Below are positions 42,698-50,576 of a stretch of DNA of 64,000 bases, piece by piece (the stretch's first letter is position 1; the number at the start of each line of letters is the position of its first letter). Both the position numbers and the translations under genes were made by a program. This stretch comes from Actinomadura sp. K4S16 (lineage in GTDB: Bacteria > Actinomycetota > Actinomycetes > Streptosporangiales > Streptosporangiaceae): contig NZ_BDDE01000025.1 of NCBI RefSeq assembly GCF_008327685.1, positions 62,001-126,000 of the forward strand, given 5' to 3'. The notes under the pieces are model-generated. The model saw nothing but the letters and a program-made list of their open reading frames with translations. It ran no database searches and was not told the DNA's origin.

Positions 42698-42729
42698 AGC
42701 CGCGCACGCACATGAAGCCCCGCACGCAC
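42685..42729 (+). repeat. 18-bp-period tandem repeat across a GH78 stop codon
   Basis: CGCACGCACATGAAGCC at 42685-42701 and 42703-42719, with a partial third copy CGCACGCAC at 42721-42729, period 18. The TGA of the GH78 gene (42695-42697) lies in the first unit. It is the second such duplication over a stop codon in this locus. Confidence 0.8.
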
Positions 42730-42761
42730 CCGACGCAGCACACCCACATGAGGAGAATCCG

Positions 42762-44813
42762 ATGACCGCCACTCCACCCGAGGTGGAGCAGCTGCTGGAA
42801 CGCGCCAACACCCTCGGCTCGGACCCGCGCAACACCAACTACGCCGGCGGCAACGCGTCCGCGAAGGGCACCGTCACCGACCCCGTGACGGCCCGCGACG
42901 TCGAGCTGATGTGGGTGAAGGGCTCGGGCGGCGACCTCGGCACCCTCACCGAGAAGGGCCTGGCCGTGCTGCGGCTGGACCGGATGCGCGCCCTCGTGGA
43001 CGTCTACCCGGGCGTCGAGCGCGAGGACGAGATGGTCGCCGCGTTCGACTACTGCCTGCACGGCAAGGGCGGCGCCGCGCCGTCCATCGACACCGCCATG
43101 CACGGCCTCGTGGAGGCCGCGCACGTCGACCACCTCCACCCCGACTCCGGCATCGCGATCGCGACGGCCGCCGACGGCGAGGAGCTGACGCGGCGAATCT
43201 TCGGCGACCGGGTCGCGTGGGTGCCGTGGCGGCGCCCCGGCTTCCAGCTCGGCCTGGACATCGCCGAGATCAAGCGCGCCAACCCCGGCGCCATCGGGGT
43301 GGTCCTCGGCGGGCACGGCATCACCGCGTGGGGCGAGACGAGCGAGGAGTGCAAGGCCAACTCGCTCGACATCATCCGCACCGCGGAGGCCTACATCGCC
43401 GAGCACGGCAAGGCCGACCCGTTCGGCGAGGTCGTCCACCCGGCGCTGCCCGAGGACCAGCGGCACGCGCGCGCCGCCGCGCTGTTCCCGCTGATCCGTG
43501 GCCTGGCGTCGACGGACCGCCCGCAGGTGGGGCACTACACCGACAGCGAGCCGGTCCTGGACTTCGTGTCGCGCGCCGAGCACCCCCGGCTCGCCGCGCT
43601 CGGCACGTCCTGCCCGGACCACTTCCTGCGCACCAAGGTCGCGCCGATGGTGCTGGACCTGCCGCCGGACGCCCCGCTCGACGAGGCCAAGGCGCGCCTG
43701 AAGGAGCTGCACGCCGCCTACCGCGAGGAGTACGCCGCCTACTACGACCGGCACGCCGGCCCGGACTCGCCGCCGATGCGCGGCGCGGACCCGGCGATCG
43801 TGCTGGTCCCGGGCGTCGGGATGTTCTCCTTCGGGGCGAACAAGCAGACCGCGCGGGTCGCCGGCGAGTTCTACGTCAACGCGATCAACGTGATGCGCGG
43901 CGCGGAGGCCCTGTCGTCGTACGCGCCGATCGACGAGGCGGAGAAGTTCCGCATCGAGTACTGGGAGCTGGAGGAGGCCAAGCTCCGGCGGATGCCGGCG
44001 CCGAAGCCGCTCGCCTCCCGGGTCGCGCTCGTCACCGGCGGCGGCTCCGGCATCGGCGCGGCCACCGCCCGCCGCCTCGCCGCCGAGGGCGCCTGCGTCG
44101 TCGTCGCCGACCGGGACCTCGCGGCGGCAGAGAAGGTCGCCGCCGAGATCGGCGCCACCGCGCTGCGCGCAGCCGACGCCGCCGTCGCCGCCGGCGCGGA
44201 CGTGACGTCCGAGGACGAGATCATCGCGGCCGTCCGGGTCGCGGTCCTGGCGTTCGGCGGAGTGGACCTCGTCGTCAACAACGCGGGCCTGTCCATCTCC
44301 AAGCCGCTCCTGGACACGACCACCGCCGACTGGGACCTCCAGCACGACGTCATGGCGCGCGGCTCGTTCCTGGTCTCCCGCGAGACCGCCCGCGTCATGG
44401 TGGAGCAGGGGATGGGCGGCGACATCGTCTACATCTCGTCCAAGAACGGGGTGTTCGCCGGGCCGAACAACATCGCCTACGGCGCGACCAAGGCCGACCA
44501 GGCGCACCAGGTGCGGCTGCTGGCCGCCGAGCTCGGCGAGCACGGCATCCGCGTCAACGGGGTCAACCCGGACGGCGTCGTCCGCGGCTCCGGGATCTTC
44601 GCCGGCGGGTGGGGCGCGAAGCGCGCCGCCGTGTACGGCGTCGAGGAGGAGCGGCTCGGCGAGTTCTACGCCCAGCGGACGCTGCTCAAGCGCGAGGTGC
44701 TGCCCGAGCACGTCGCCGCCGCCGTCTTCGCCCTCACCGGCGGGGACCTGACCCACACCACCGGACTGCACATCCCCGTGGACGCCGGCGTCGCCGCCGC
44801 GTTCCTGCGCTGA
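42762..44813 (+). CDS. rhaEW: Bifunctional L-rhamnulose-1-phosphate aldolase / L-lactaldehyde dehydrogenase
   Basis: 683 residues, two enzymes in one chain as described for RhaEW (B. subtilis YuxG type). The N-terminal class II aldolase domain has the zinc ligands His124 and His126 in HVDHLHPDSG and His185 in LGGHGITAW. It splits L-rhamnulose-1-phosphate to DHAP and L-lactaldehyde. The C-terminal short-chain dehydrogenase (from about 415) has TGGGSGIG at 425-432, NNAG near 506, a Ser in YISSKNG and the Tyr573-x3-Lys577 pair; it oxidises lactaldehyde to L-lactate. AGGAG precedes the ATG. The lactate product explains the linked lutABC operon. Confidence 0.95.
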   Translation: MTATPPEVEQLLERANTLGSDPRNTNYAGGNASAKGTVTDPVTARDVELMWVKGSGGDLGTLTEKGLAVLRLDRMRALVDVYPGVEREDEMVAAFDYCLHGKGGAAPSIDTAMHGLVEAAHVDHLHPDSGIAIATAADGEELTRRIFGDRVAWVPWRRPGFQLGLDIAEIKRANPGAIGVVLGGHGITAWGETSEECKANSLDIIRTAEAYIAEHGKADPFGEVVHPALPEDQRHARAAALFPLIRGLASTDRPQVGHYTDSEPVLDFVSRAEHPRLAALGTSCPDHFLRTKVAPMVLDLPPDAPLDEAKARLKELHAAYREEYAAYYDRHAGPDSPPMRGADPAIVLVPGVGMFSFGANKQTARVAGEFYVNAINVMRGAEALSSYAPIDEAEKFRIEYWELEEAKLRRMPAPKPLASRVALVTGGGSGIGAATARRLAAEGACVVVADRDLAAAEKVAAEIGATALRAADAAVAAGADVTSEDEIIAAVRVAVLAFGGVDLVVNNAGLSISKPLLDTTTADWDLQHDVMARGSFLVSRETARVMVEQGMGGDIVYISSKNGVFAGPNNIAYGATKADQAHQVRLLAAELGEHGIRVNGVNPDGVVRGSGIFAGGWGAKRAAVYGVEEERLGEFYAQRTLLKREVLPEHVAAAVFALTGGDLTHTTGLHIPVDAGVAAAFLR

Positions 44814-45123
44814 GGAGGACCGTCCCCTTGGAAGGAAGGCCGGCCGGCGGCCCGGACCGCGCGGCCGCGGCGCTCACCCCCGCCGCGGCCGCGCCGTCCC
44901 CACCCGGGCCGCCGGCCGTCCTGTCCGGGCCCGCTCGACCAAGTGAACCCGAAGGGACAACGGTGCCGGCGGCGAGGAAGTTCACACGCTCCCTTGTGTC
45001 CGTCGTCACGTCCCCGGGCCGGGGACGCCGCATCCGGCGGGTCCCGCGCCGGTGGGCATGTCCCCATGGAAGGGGCGTCCGCCGGGCGCCGCACCCTCAC
45101 CGCCTGCTAGGAGAGGACAAGCA
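44814..45123 (+). other. 310-base gap between rhaEW and the isomerase-like gene
   Basis: The gap contains a GC-rich leader, a strong hairpin at 44859-44894 and, just before 45124, AGGAGAGGAC. GAAGGAAGG and GAAGGGACAACGGTG resemble ribosome-binding sites, but the frames after them are short and lack coding character. No gene or clear promoter is seen. Confidence 0.5.
44859..44894 (+). terminator. 14-bp perfect hairpin after rhaEW
   Basis: Left arm 44859-44872 and right arm 44881-44894 are exact complements built on GCGGCCGCGGCG, with loop CTCACCCC. It lies 45 bases after the rhaEW stop and probably ends the core rha operon, which would make the isomerase-like gene and downstream rhamnosidases a separate transcript. 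Confidence 0.7.
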
Positions 45124-46542
45124 ATGGCAGACACGACAGCGCCGCCGCCGGTGAAGGTCGGCCTGGTCGCCGGGGGCCTCGGCGCCTACTGGCCGCAGTT
45201 CCCCGACCTGCTGCCGCAGCTCGAGCGGTCCGCCGAGCGCGTCTCGGAGCGGATGCGCGGGCTCGGCGCCGAGGTCGTCGACGTCGGGTTCATCTCCGAC
45301 GCGCAGGAGGGCGCGGCCGCGGCCGAGCGCCTGCGCGCCGCGGGCTGCGACATCATCGTCGGCTTCCTCACCACCTACATGACCGCGACGATGCTGGTCC
45401 CGGTCGCGCAGCGGGCGGACGCGCCCGTCCTGCTGATCAACCTGCAGCCGACCGAGTCGATGGACCACGCGACCTTCGACACCGGGCAGTGGCTCGCCTA
45501 CTGCGGCGCCTGCCCGCTGCCGGAGATGGCGAACGCGTTCGCGCGCTGCGGCGTCCCGTTCCGCTCGGTGTCGGGGTACCTGGAGGACGAGCGCGCCTGG
45601 GCGAGGATCGGCCGCTGGGTGCGCGCCGCCGGGGTCCGCGCGGCGCTGCGGCGGGGCAGGCACGGGCTGATGGGCCACCTGTACCCGGGCATGCTCGACG
45701 TCTCCACCGACCTCACGCTCGTCAGCGCCAACTTCGGCGGGCACGTGGAGGTGCTGGAGTTCGACGACCTGCGGGTCAGGGTCGAGAAGGTCACCGAGGC
45801 CGAGACGGCCGCCAAGAAGGCCGAGGCCGAGAAGATCTTCGAGCTGGACGCCTCCGTCAACGACGACGACCTGACCTGGGCGGCCCGCGTCTCGGTCGGC
45901 CTGGACCGCCTCGTCGAGGACTTCGAGCTGGACAGCCTCGCCTACTACCACCGGGGCCTGGACGGCGAGATCCACGAGCGGCTCGGCGCCGGGATGATCC
46001 TCGGCGCGTCGCTGCTCACCGCGCGGGGGATCCCGGCGGCCGGGGAGTACGAGCTGCGCACCTCCCTGGCGATGCTGATCGCCGACCGGCTCGGCGCCGG
46101 CGGCTCGTTCACCGAGCTGCAGGCGCTGGACTTCCACCGCGGCCACGTCGAGATGGGCCACGACGGGCCCGCGCACCTGGCGATCAGCGCCCGCCGGCCG
46201 CTGCTGCGCGGCCTCGGCGTCTACCACGGCAAGCGCGGCTACGGCGTGTCCGTCGAGTTCGACGTCAAGCACGGCCCGGTCACCGCGTTCGGCGTCATCC
46301 AGCGCCGCGACGGCCGGTTCGCGTTCGTCGCGTCCGAGGGCGAGACCGTGGACGGGCCGCTGCTCCAGATCGGCAACACCACCTCCCGAGTCGACTTCGG
46401 CTGCGACCCCGGCGAGTGGACCGACGCGTGGTCGGCCACCGGGATCTCCCACCACTGGGCCCTCGGCACCGGCCACCGCGTCGCCGACCTGAAGGCCCTC
46501 GCCGACCTCATGGAGATCGAACTCGTCCAAGTGAATCCCTGA
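45124..46542 (+). CDS. L-arabinose/L-fucose isomerase-family protein
   Basis: 472 residues. The N-terminal part (VGLVAGGLGAYWPQFPDLLP, then AAGCDIIVGFLTTYMTATML and MGHLYPGMLDVSTDL) and the C-terminal part (FTELQALDFHRGHVEMGHDG with HLAISARRPLLRGLGVYHGK) match the arabinose/fucose isomerase fold. Candidate catalytic acids lie in GEYELRTSLAML and the later TELQALDF. The substrate is uncertain. Rhamnose already has its own isomerase (rhaI), and no arabinose or fucose kinase/aldolase is visible, so it may handle a sugar released together with rhamnose. ATG 45124 follows AGGAGAGGAC. A 71-base gap leads to the next GH78 gene. Confidence 0.75.
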   Translation: MADTTAPPPVKVGLVAGGLGAYWPQFPDLLPQLERSAERVSERMRGLGAEVVDVGFISDAQEGAAAAERLRAAGCDIIVGFLTTYMTATMLVPVAQRADAPVLLINLQPTESMDHATFDTGQWLAYCGACPLPEMANAFARCGVPFRSVSGYLEDERAWARIGRWVRAAGVRAALRRGRHGLMGHLYPGMLDVSTDLTLVSANFGGHVEVLEFDDLRVRVEKVTEAETAAKKAEAEKIFELDASVNDDDLTWAARVSVGLDRLVEDFELDSLAYYHRGLDGEIHERLGAGMILGASLLTARGIPAAGEYELRTSLAMLIADRLGAGGSFTELQALDFHRGHVEMGHDGPAHLAISARRPLLRGLGVYHGKRGYGVSVEFDVKHGPVTAFGVIQRRDGRFAFVASEGETVDGPLLQIGNTTSRVDFGCDPGEWTDAWSATGISHHWALGTGHRVADLKALADLMEIELVQVNP

Positions 46543-46613
46543 CGGAACGACACCCGGGCGCGACGCCGCTCCCCACCCCCACCCCCCTGCGCAGCTCCGA
46601 AGGATGTTTCGTC

Positions 46614-49600
46614 ATGCGCAAAATCCCCCCACCCCGCGGTGCCGCGTGCGGCGTCGCCCTGTGTCTGGCGCTCACCACCGCCACCGCCCTGCCCGCCCGC
46701 GCGGACGCCCCCGGCCTGCACGCCACCGGGCTGCGGACCGACGCGCTCGACGAGCCCCTCGGAATCGACGACACGGCGCCCACCCTGAGCTGGCGCCTGG
46801 AGGCCCCCGGCCGCGGCTCCCTCCAGACCGCCTACCAGGTCGTCGCGGCGACGTCCCGCGACCGGCTCGGCAGCGCCGACCTGTGGGACACCGGCAAGGT
46901 GTCCTCCGCCGCCGCGAGCGCCGTCTACCGGGGCACGGCGCTCACCTCCCGCCGCCAGGTGTGGTGGCGGGTCCGGGTCTGGGACGGCTCGGGGCGCGCG
47001 TCGGACTGGAGCACGCCCGCCCTGTTCGAGACCGGCCTGCTCGGCAAGGACGACTGGTCCGCCAAGTGGATCAGTGACGAGCGCTGGCTGAACCGGGCGC
47101 CGACCCCCGCCACCGTCCCGCTGCCCGCGGGGACCAAGGCCCGCTACCTGCGGCTGGACGTGACGAGGCTCGGCCTTCCGGTCAAGGAGGGCGGCTCGCT
47201 GCTGTCCCGGCTCCAGCTCGCCGAGATCGAGGCGCTCGACCCGTCCGGGGCGAACGTCGCGAAGGGCGCGAAGGTCACCGCCTCCGAGGTGCGCGAGTAC
47301 CCCGGCAAGTGGATGCCGGAGTTCGTCACCGACGGGTCGCTCACCACGCAGAAGGCACCGTTCGGCTACACGAGCCCCGCCTATGGCACTCAGGACCCCG
47401 GCCACCACATCTGGCTCCAGCTCGACCTCGGCGCCGCCAAGGACCTCGCCTCGGTCAAGCTGTACCCGCGCACGGACCTGATGACGAGCGCCGGCAAGAC
47501 GCCGAACTTCCCCGTCGACTACACCCTGCAGACCTCCGACTCGGCGGACGGCCCGTTCGCGACCGTGAAGACCGTCACCGGCCAGGAGCCGCCGCCCGCC
47601 TACCAGACGGACCTGCCCCGGCTGCCCCTGCTCGCCCGGCAGTTCTCCCTGAAGGACGAGGTCCGGTCGGCGCGGCTCTACATCACCGCGCTCGGCATCT
47701 ACGACGCCACCGTCAACGGCCGCCCGGTCAGCGACGCCGTCCTGGAGCCGCCGAACACCGACTACCGCAAGCGCGCCGAGTACGCAGCCTACGACGTCAC
47801 GAAGCTGCTGCGGCGCGGCGGCAACGCGATCGGCGTGCGGCTCGGCAACGGCACCTACAACGTCACCTCCACCAGCGACCGCTACACCAAGTACGTCGGG
47901 GCGCAGGGATCGCCGAAGCTGCTCGCCCAGCTGGAGGTCACGCTCGCGGACGGGACGACCGCGCGGGTCGCGACCGACTCGTCCTGGCGCACCGACCTCG
48001 GGCCGACCACGTTCACGCACTGGTACGGCGGCGAGGACGAGGACGCCCGGCTCGCGCGCGAGGGCTGGGACGAGCCGTCGGCGGACCTGGCGTCATGGCG
48101 CCCCGCCGCCGAGGCCCCCGACCCCGGCATCGCGTTGACCGCGCGCATGTCGCCCACGATCGTGCCCGTCGGCCGCCGCGGGACCGTGAAGGTCACGCAG
48201 CCGAAGAAGGGCACCTACGTCTTCGACCTCGGCGAGAACGTCGCGGGCTGGCCGCGGATCCGGGTCGGCGGCCCGCGCGGCACGGAACTGGCGCTCAAGC
48301 CGGGGGAGCGGCTCGGCGCGGACGGCCTCGTCGAGCAGGGCACGGTGATCGCGGGCGGCGCGCAGCGCCCGCCGATCGAGGACCACTACACCCTCGCCGG
48401 CGGCGGCACCGAGACCTGGCACCCCCGGTTCGTCTACCACGGCTTCCGCTACCTCCAGGTGACGGGCCTGCCGTCCGCGCCGGACCCGGACACCGTCTCC
48501 GCCGTCGTGCTGCGCGCGGGCAACGCCTCCGCCGGCTCGTTCGAGAGCTCCGACCTGCTGCTGAACGGCATCCACCGGATCATCGACCGGTCGATCCAGG
48601 GCAACATGTTCAGCATCCTCACCGACTGCCCCGACCGGGAGAAGCTCGGCTGGCTGGAGGAGACCCAGCTCGTCCAGGGGTCGGTCACCCGCAACTACGA
48701 CGTCGCGGCCTACTACCCGGCGCTGCTGCGCAACATGGCCGAGGCGCAGACCGCCGACGGGCTCGTCCCCGACATCGCGCCCGAGTACGTCCAGTTCTCC
48801 GGCGGTGTCCGCGACGACCCCAACTGGGGCAGCGCCATCATCATGGCCGCCTGGCAGCACCACCGCACCTACGGCGACGCCCGCCCGCTGCGCGACTTCT
48901 ACCCGAACATGCAGCGCTACCTGGACTACCTGACCTCCAAGGCGAAGGGGAACCTGCTCGACTACGGCCTCGGCGACTGGGCCGCCGTCGACAAGACCAC
49001 GCCGCGCGGGATCGCCGCGACCTACGGCTACCAGCGCAGCGCCGCCGCGCTCGCCTCCGTGGCGGGGCTGCTCGGCAAGGACGACGACGCCGCGCGCTAC
49101 CGCAAGCTCGCCGGCGACATCGCCGACGCGTTCAACGCCAAGTACCTGGACGAGGAGCGGCACACCTACGGGTCGGGCAGCCAGGCCGGGGACGCGTTCG
49201 CGCTCGACCTCGGCATCGTCCCGGAGGCGCAGCGGCAGGCGGTCCTCGACCACCTCGTCGCGTCCGTCAAGGGCAAGGGCTACCACGTCACCACCGGTGA
49301 GATCGCCCTGCCCGCCCTGTTCCGCGTGCTGTCGGCGGCCGGGCGCGACGACGTCATCCTCGCCGTCGCGCAGCAGGTCACCGACCCCAGCTACGGCTAC
49401 CAGGTCGTGCACGGCGCGACCGCGCTCACCGAGTACTGGGACGGCCCCACCGGCTACGGTTCGCAGAACCACTTCATGCTCGGCGCGATCGACGAGTGGT
49501 TCGGCGCCGGGCTCGCCGGGATCGGCCAGGCCGGCGACTCGGTCGCCTTCGGCAATCTCGTCGTCCGGCCCGCCGTGGTCGGCGACCTGACCCGCGCCGC

Positions 49601-50576
49601 CTCCACCTACCGGACGCCGCGCGGCGCGGTGTCCAGCGAGTGGCGCCGCTCCGGGCACGACCTCCGCCTGGACGTGACCGTCCCGCCCGGCGCCCCCGCG
49701 CGCGTCGAGGTGCCGCTGCTCGGCGCGGCCGCCGCGACCGCCCCGGCGGGCGCCCGGTCCCTGGGCGTCCAGGACGGGCGGGCCGTGTACGAGGTCGGAT
49801 CGGGCTCCTGGACGTTCAACGTCCGCACCCCCGAGGCCGTGCAACAGGACCGCACCCAGCTCGCCGTCGAACCGCCGTTCGGCGTCGACATCCCGGTGCT
49901 CGACGGGAAGACCACCGACGCCCGGTTCCGCGTCACCAACCTTGAGCGGCACACCGTCACGGTCCCGGTGAAGGCCGCCGCGTCGGACGGCTTCACCGCC
50001 GAGGCCGCGGGCCGGGTCACGATCCCCGCGGGCGGCTCCGTCCACGTCCCGGTCAAGATCGGGCATTCCGGCGGCGCGGCGGACGGCACCGTCACCCTCA
50101 CCGTCGACGATGAGAGCGTTCAGGCCCCGGTCCGCGTCACCGGCAACCTCGTGCGCCTCGCCGAGATGTCGGCGTCCAGCGTCCACAGCGGCTCCTCGCC
50201 CGCGTGGACCAACGACGGCGGCACCGACTCGGGCGTCTGGCTGAACGGCGTCGGCGGCTGGAACGACGACACCGCAGGCGACTTCCCCGACACCCTCACC
50301 GCCACCTGGGACGAGCCGCAGCGCATCGGCCGCGTGAAGGTCTTCACGCTCGACGACCCCGCGCACCCGGCCGCCAAGTCCGGGATCCGGGACTTCGACG
50401 TCCAGGCGCGGGTGGACGGGGCATGGACGACCGTCGCGACCGTCGCCGGCAGCGCCGCCGGCACGGTCGAGAAGACCTTCGCCCCCGTCCCGGCGTCGGC
50501 CCTCCGGCTCCTGGTCCACGACTCCAACGACCACAACTACAGCCGCGTCATCGAACTGGAGGGCTACGCCTCATGA
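46614..50576 (+). CDS. Large secreted GH78 alpha-L-rhamnosidase with discoidin-like domains
   Basis: 1320 residues. Sec signal ends near ARA/DA (about 30). Order: fibronectin-like N-domain, an inserted beta domain at about 172-325 (ARYLRLDVTRLGLPVKEGG, LQLDLGAAKDLASVKLYPRT) resembling an F5/8 type C (discoidin) fold, Bac_rhamnosid N (from about 350), Ig-like domain, (alpha/alpha)6 barrel from about 640, C-domain, then a C-terminal Ig/NEW3-like domain and a second discoidin-like domain (about 1155-1320). Active site: Asp671, Glu676, Trp680 and Glu683 in DCPDREKLGWLEET (Glu where Asp is usual), base Glu940 in TALTEYWDG. Start ATG 46614 has AAGGA nine bases upstream. Stop overlaps the next start. 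Confidence 0.92.
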   Translation: MRKIPPPRGAACGVALCLALTTATALPARADAPGLHATGLRTDALDEPLGIDDTAPTLSWRLEAPGRGSLQTAYQVVAATSRDRLGSADLWDTGKVSSAAASAVYRGTALTSRRQVWWRVRVWDGSGRASDWSTPALFETGLLGKDDWSAKWISDERWLNRAPTPATVPLPAGTKARYLRLDVTRLGLPVKEGGSLLSRLQLAEIEALDPSGANVAKGAKVTASEVREYPGKWMPEFVTDGSLTTQKAPFGYTSPAYGTQDPGHHIWLQLDLGAAKDLASVKLYPRTDLMTSAGKTPNFPVDYTLQTSDSADGPFATVKTVTGQEPPPAYQTDLPRLPLLARQFSLKDEVRSARLYITALGIYDATVNGRPVSDAVLEPPNTDYRKRAEYAAYDVTKLLRRGGNAIGVRLGNGTYNVTSTSDRYTKYVGAQGSPKLLAQLEVTLADGTTARVATDSSWRTDLGPTTFTHWYGGEDEDARLAREGWDEPSADLASWRPAAEAPDPGIALTARMSPTIVPVGRRGTVKVTQPKKGTYVFDLGENVAGWPRIRVGGPRGTELALKPGERLGADGLVEQGTVIAGGAQRPPIEDHYTLAGGGTETWHPRFVYHGFRYLQVTGLPSAPDPDTVSAVVLRAGNASAGSFESSDLLLNGIHRIIDRSIQGNMFSILTDCPDREKLGWLEETQLVQGSVTRNYDVAAYYPALLRNMAEAQTADGLVPDIAPEYVQFSGGVRDDPNWGSAIIMAAWQHHRTYGDARPLRDFYPNMQRYLDYLTSKAKGNLLDYGLGDWAAVDKTTPRGIAATYGYQRSAAALASVAGLLGKDDDAARYRKLAGDIADAFNAKYLDEERHTYGSGSQAGDAFALDLGIVPEAQRQAVLDHLVASVKGKGYHVTTGEIALPALFRVLSAAGRDDVILAVAQQVTDPSYGYQVVHGATALTEYWDGPTGYGSQNHFMLGAIDEWFGAGLAGIGQAGDSVAFGNLVVRPAVVGDLTRAASTYRTPRGAVSSEWRRSGHDLRLDVTVPPGAPARVEVPLLGAAAATAPAGARSLGVQDGRAVYEVGSGSWTFNVRTPEAVQQDRTQLAVEPPFGVDIPVLDGKTTDARFRVTNLERHTVTVPVKAAASDGFTAEAAGRVTIPAGGSVHVPVKIGHSGGAADGTVTLTVDDESVQAPVRVTGNLVRLAEMSASSVHSGSSPAWTNDGGTDSGVWLNGVGGWNDDTAGDFPDTLTATWDEPQRIGRVKVFTLDDPAHPAAKSGIRDFDVQARVDGAWTTVATVAGSAAGTVEKTFAPVPASALRLLVHDSNDHNYSRVIELEGYAS

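Noticed and set aside
44821..45123. Possible small gene between rhaEW and the isomerase-like gene
   Set aside because: Ribosome-binding-site-like GAAGGAAGG and GAAGGGAC are present, but the following frames are short, Pro/Arg-rich and interrupted by the hairpin.
45124..46542. Assignment as an L-rhamnose isomerase
   Set aside because: The fold blocks match the arabinose/fucose isomerase family, and a true rhamnose isomerase is already present at 38256-39422.
45489..46613. Upstream extension of the large GH78 gene giving a protein of about 1695 residues
   Set aside because: The extension is a shadow of the isomerase-like gene; the ATG at 46614 has a ribosome-binding site and starts a proper signal peptide.
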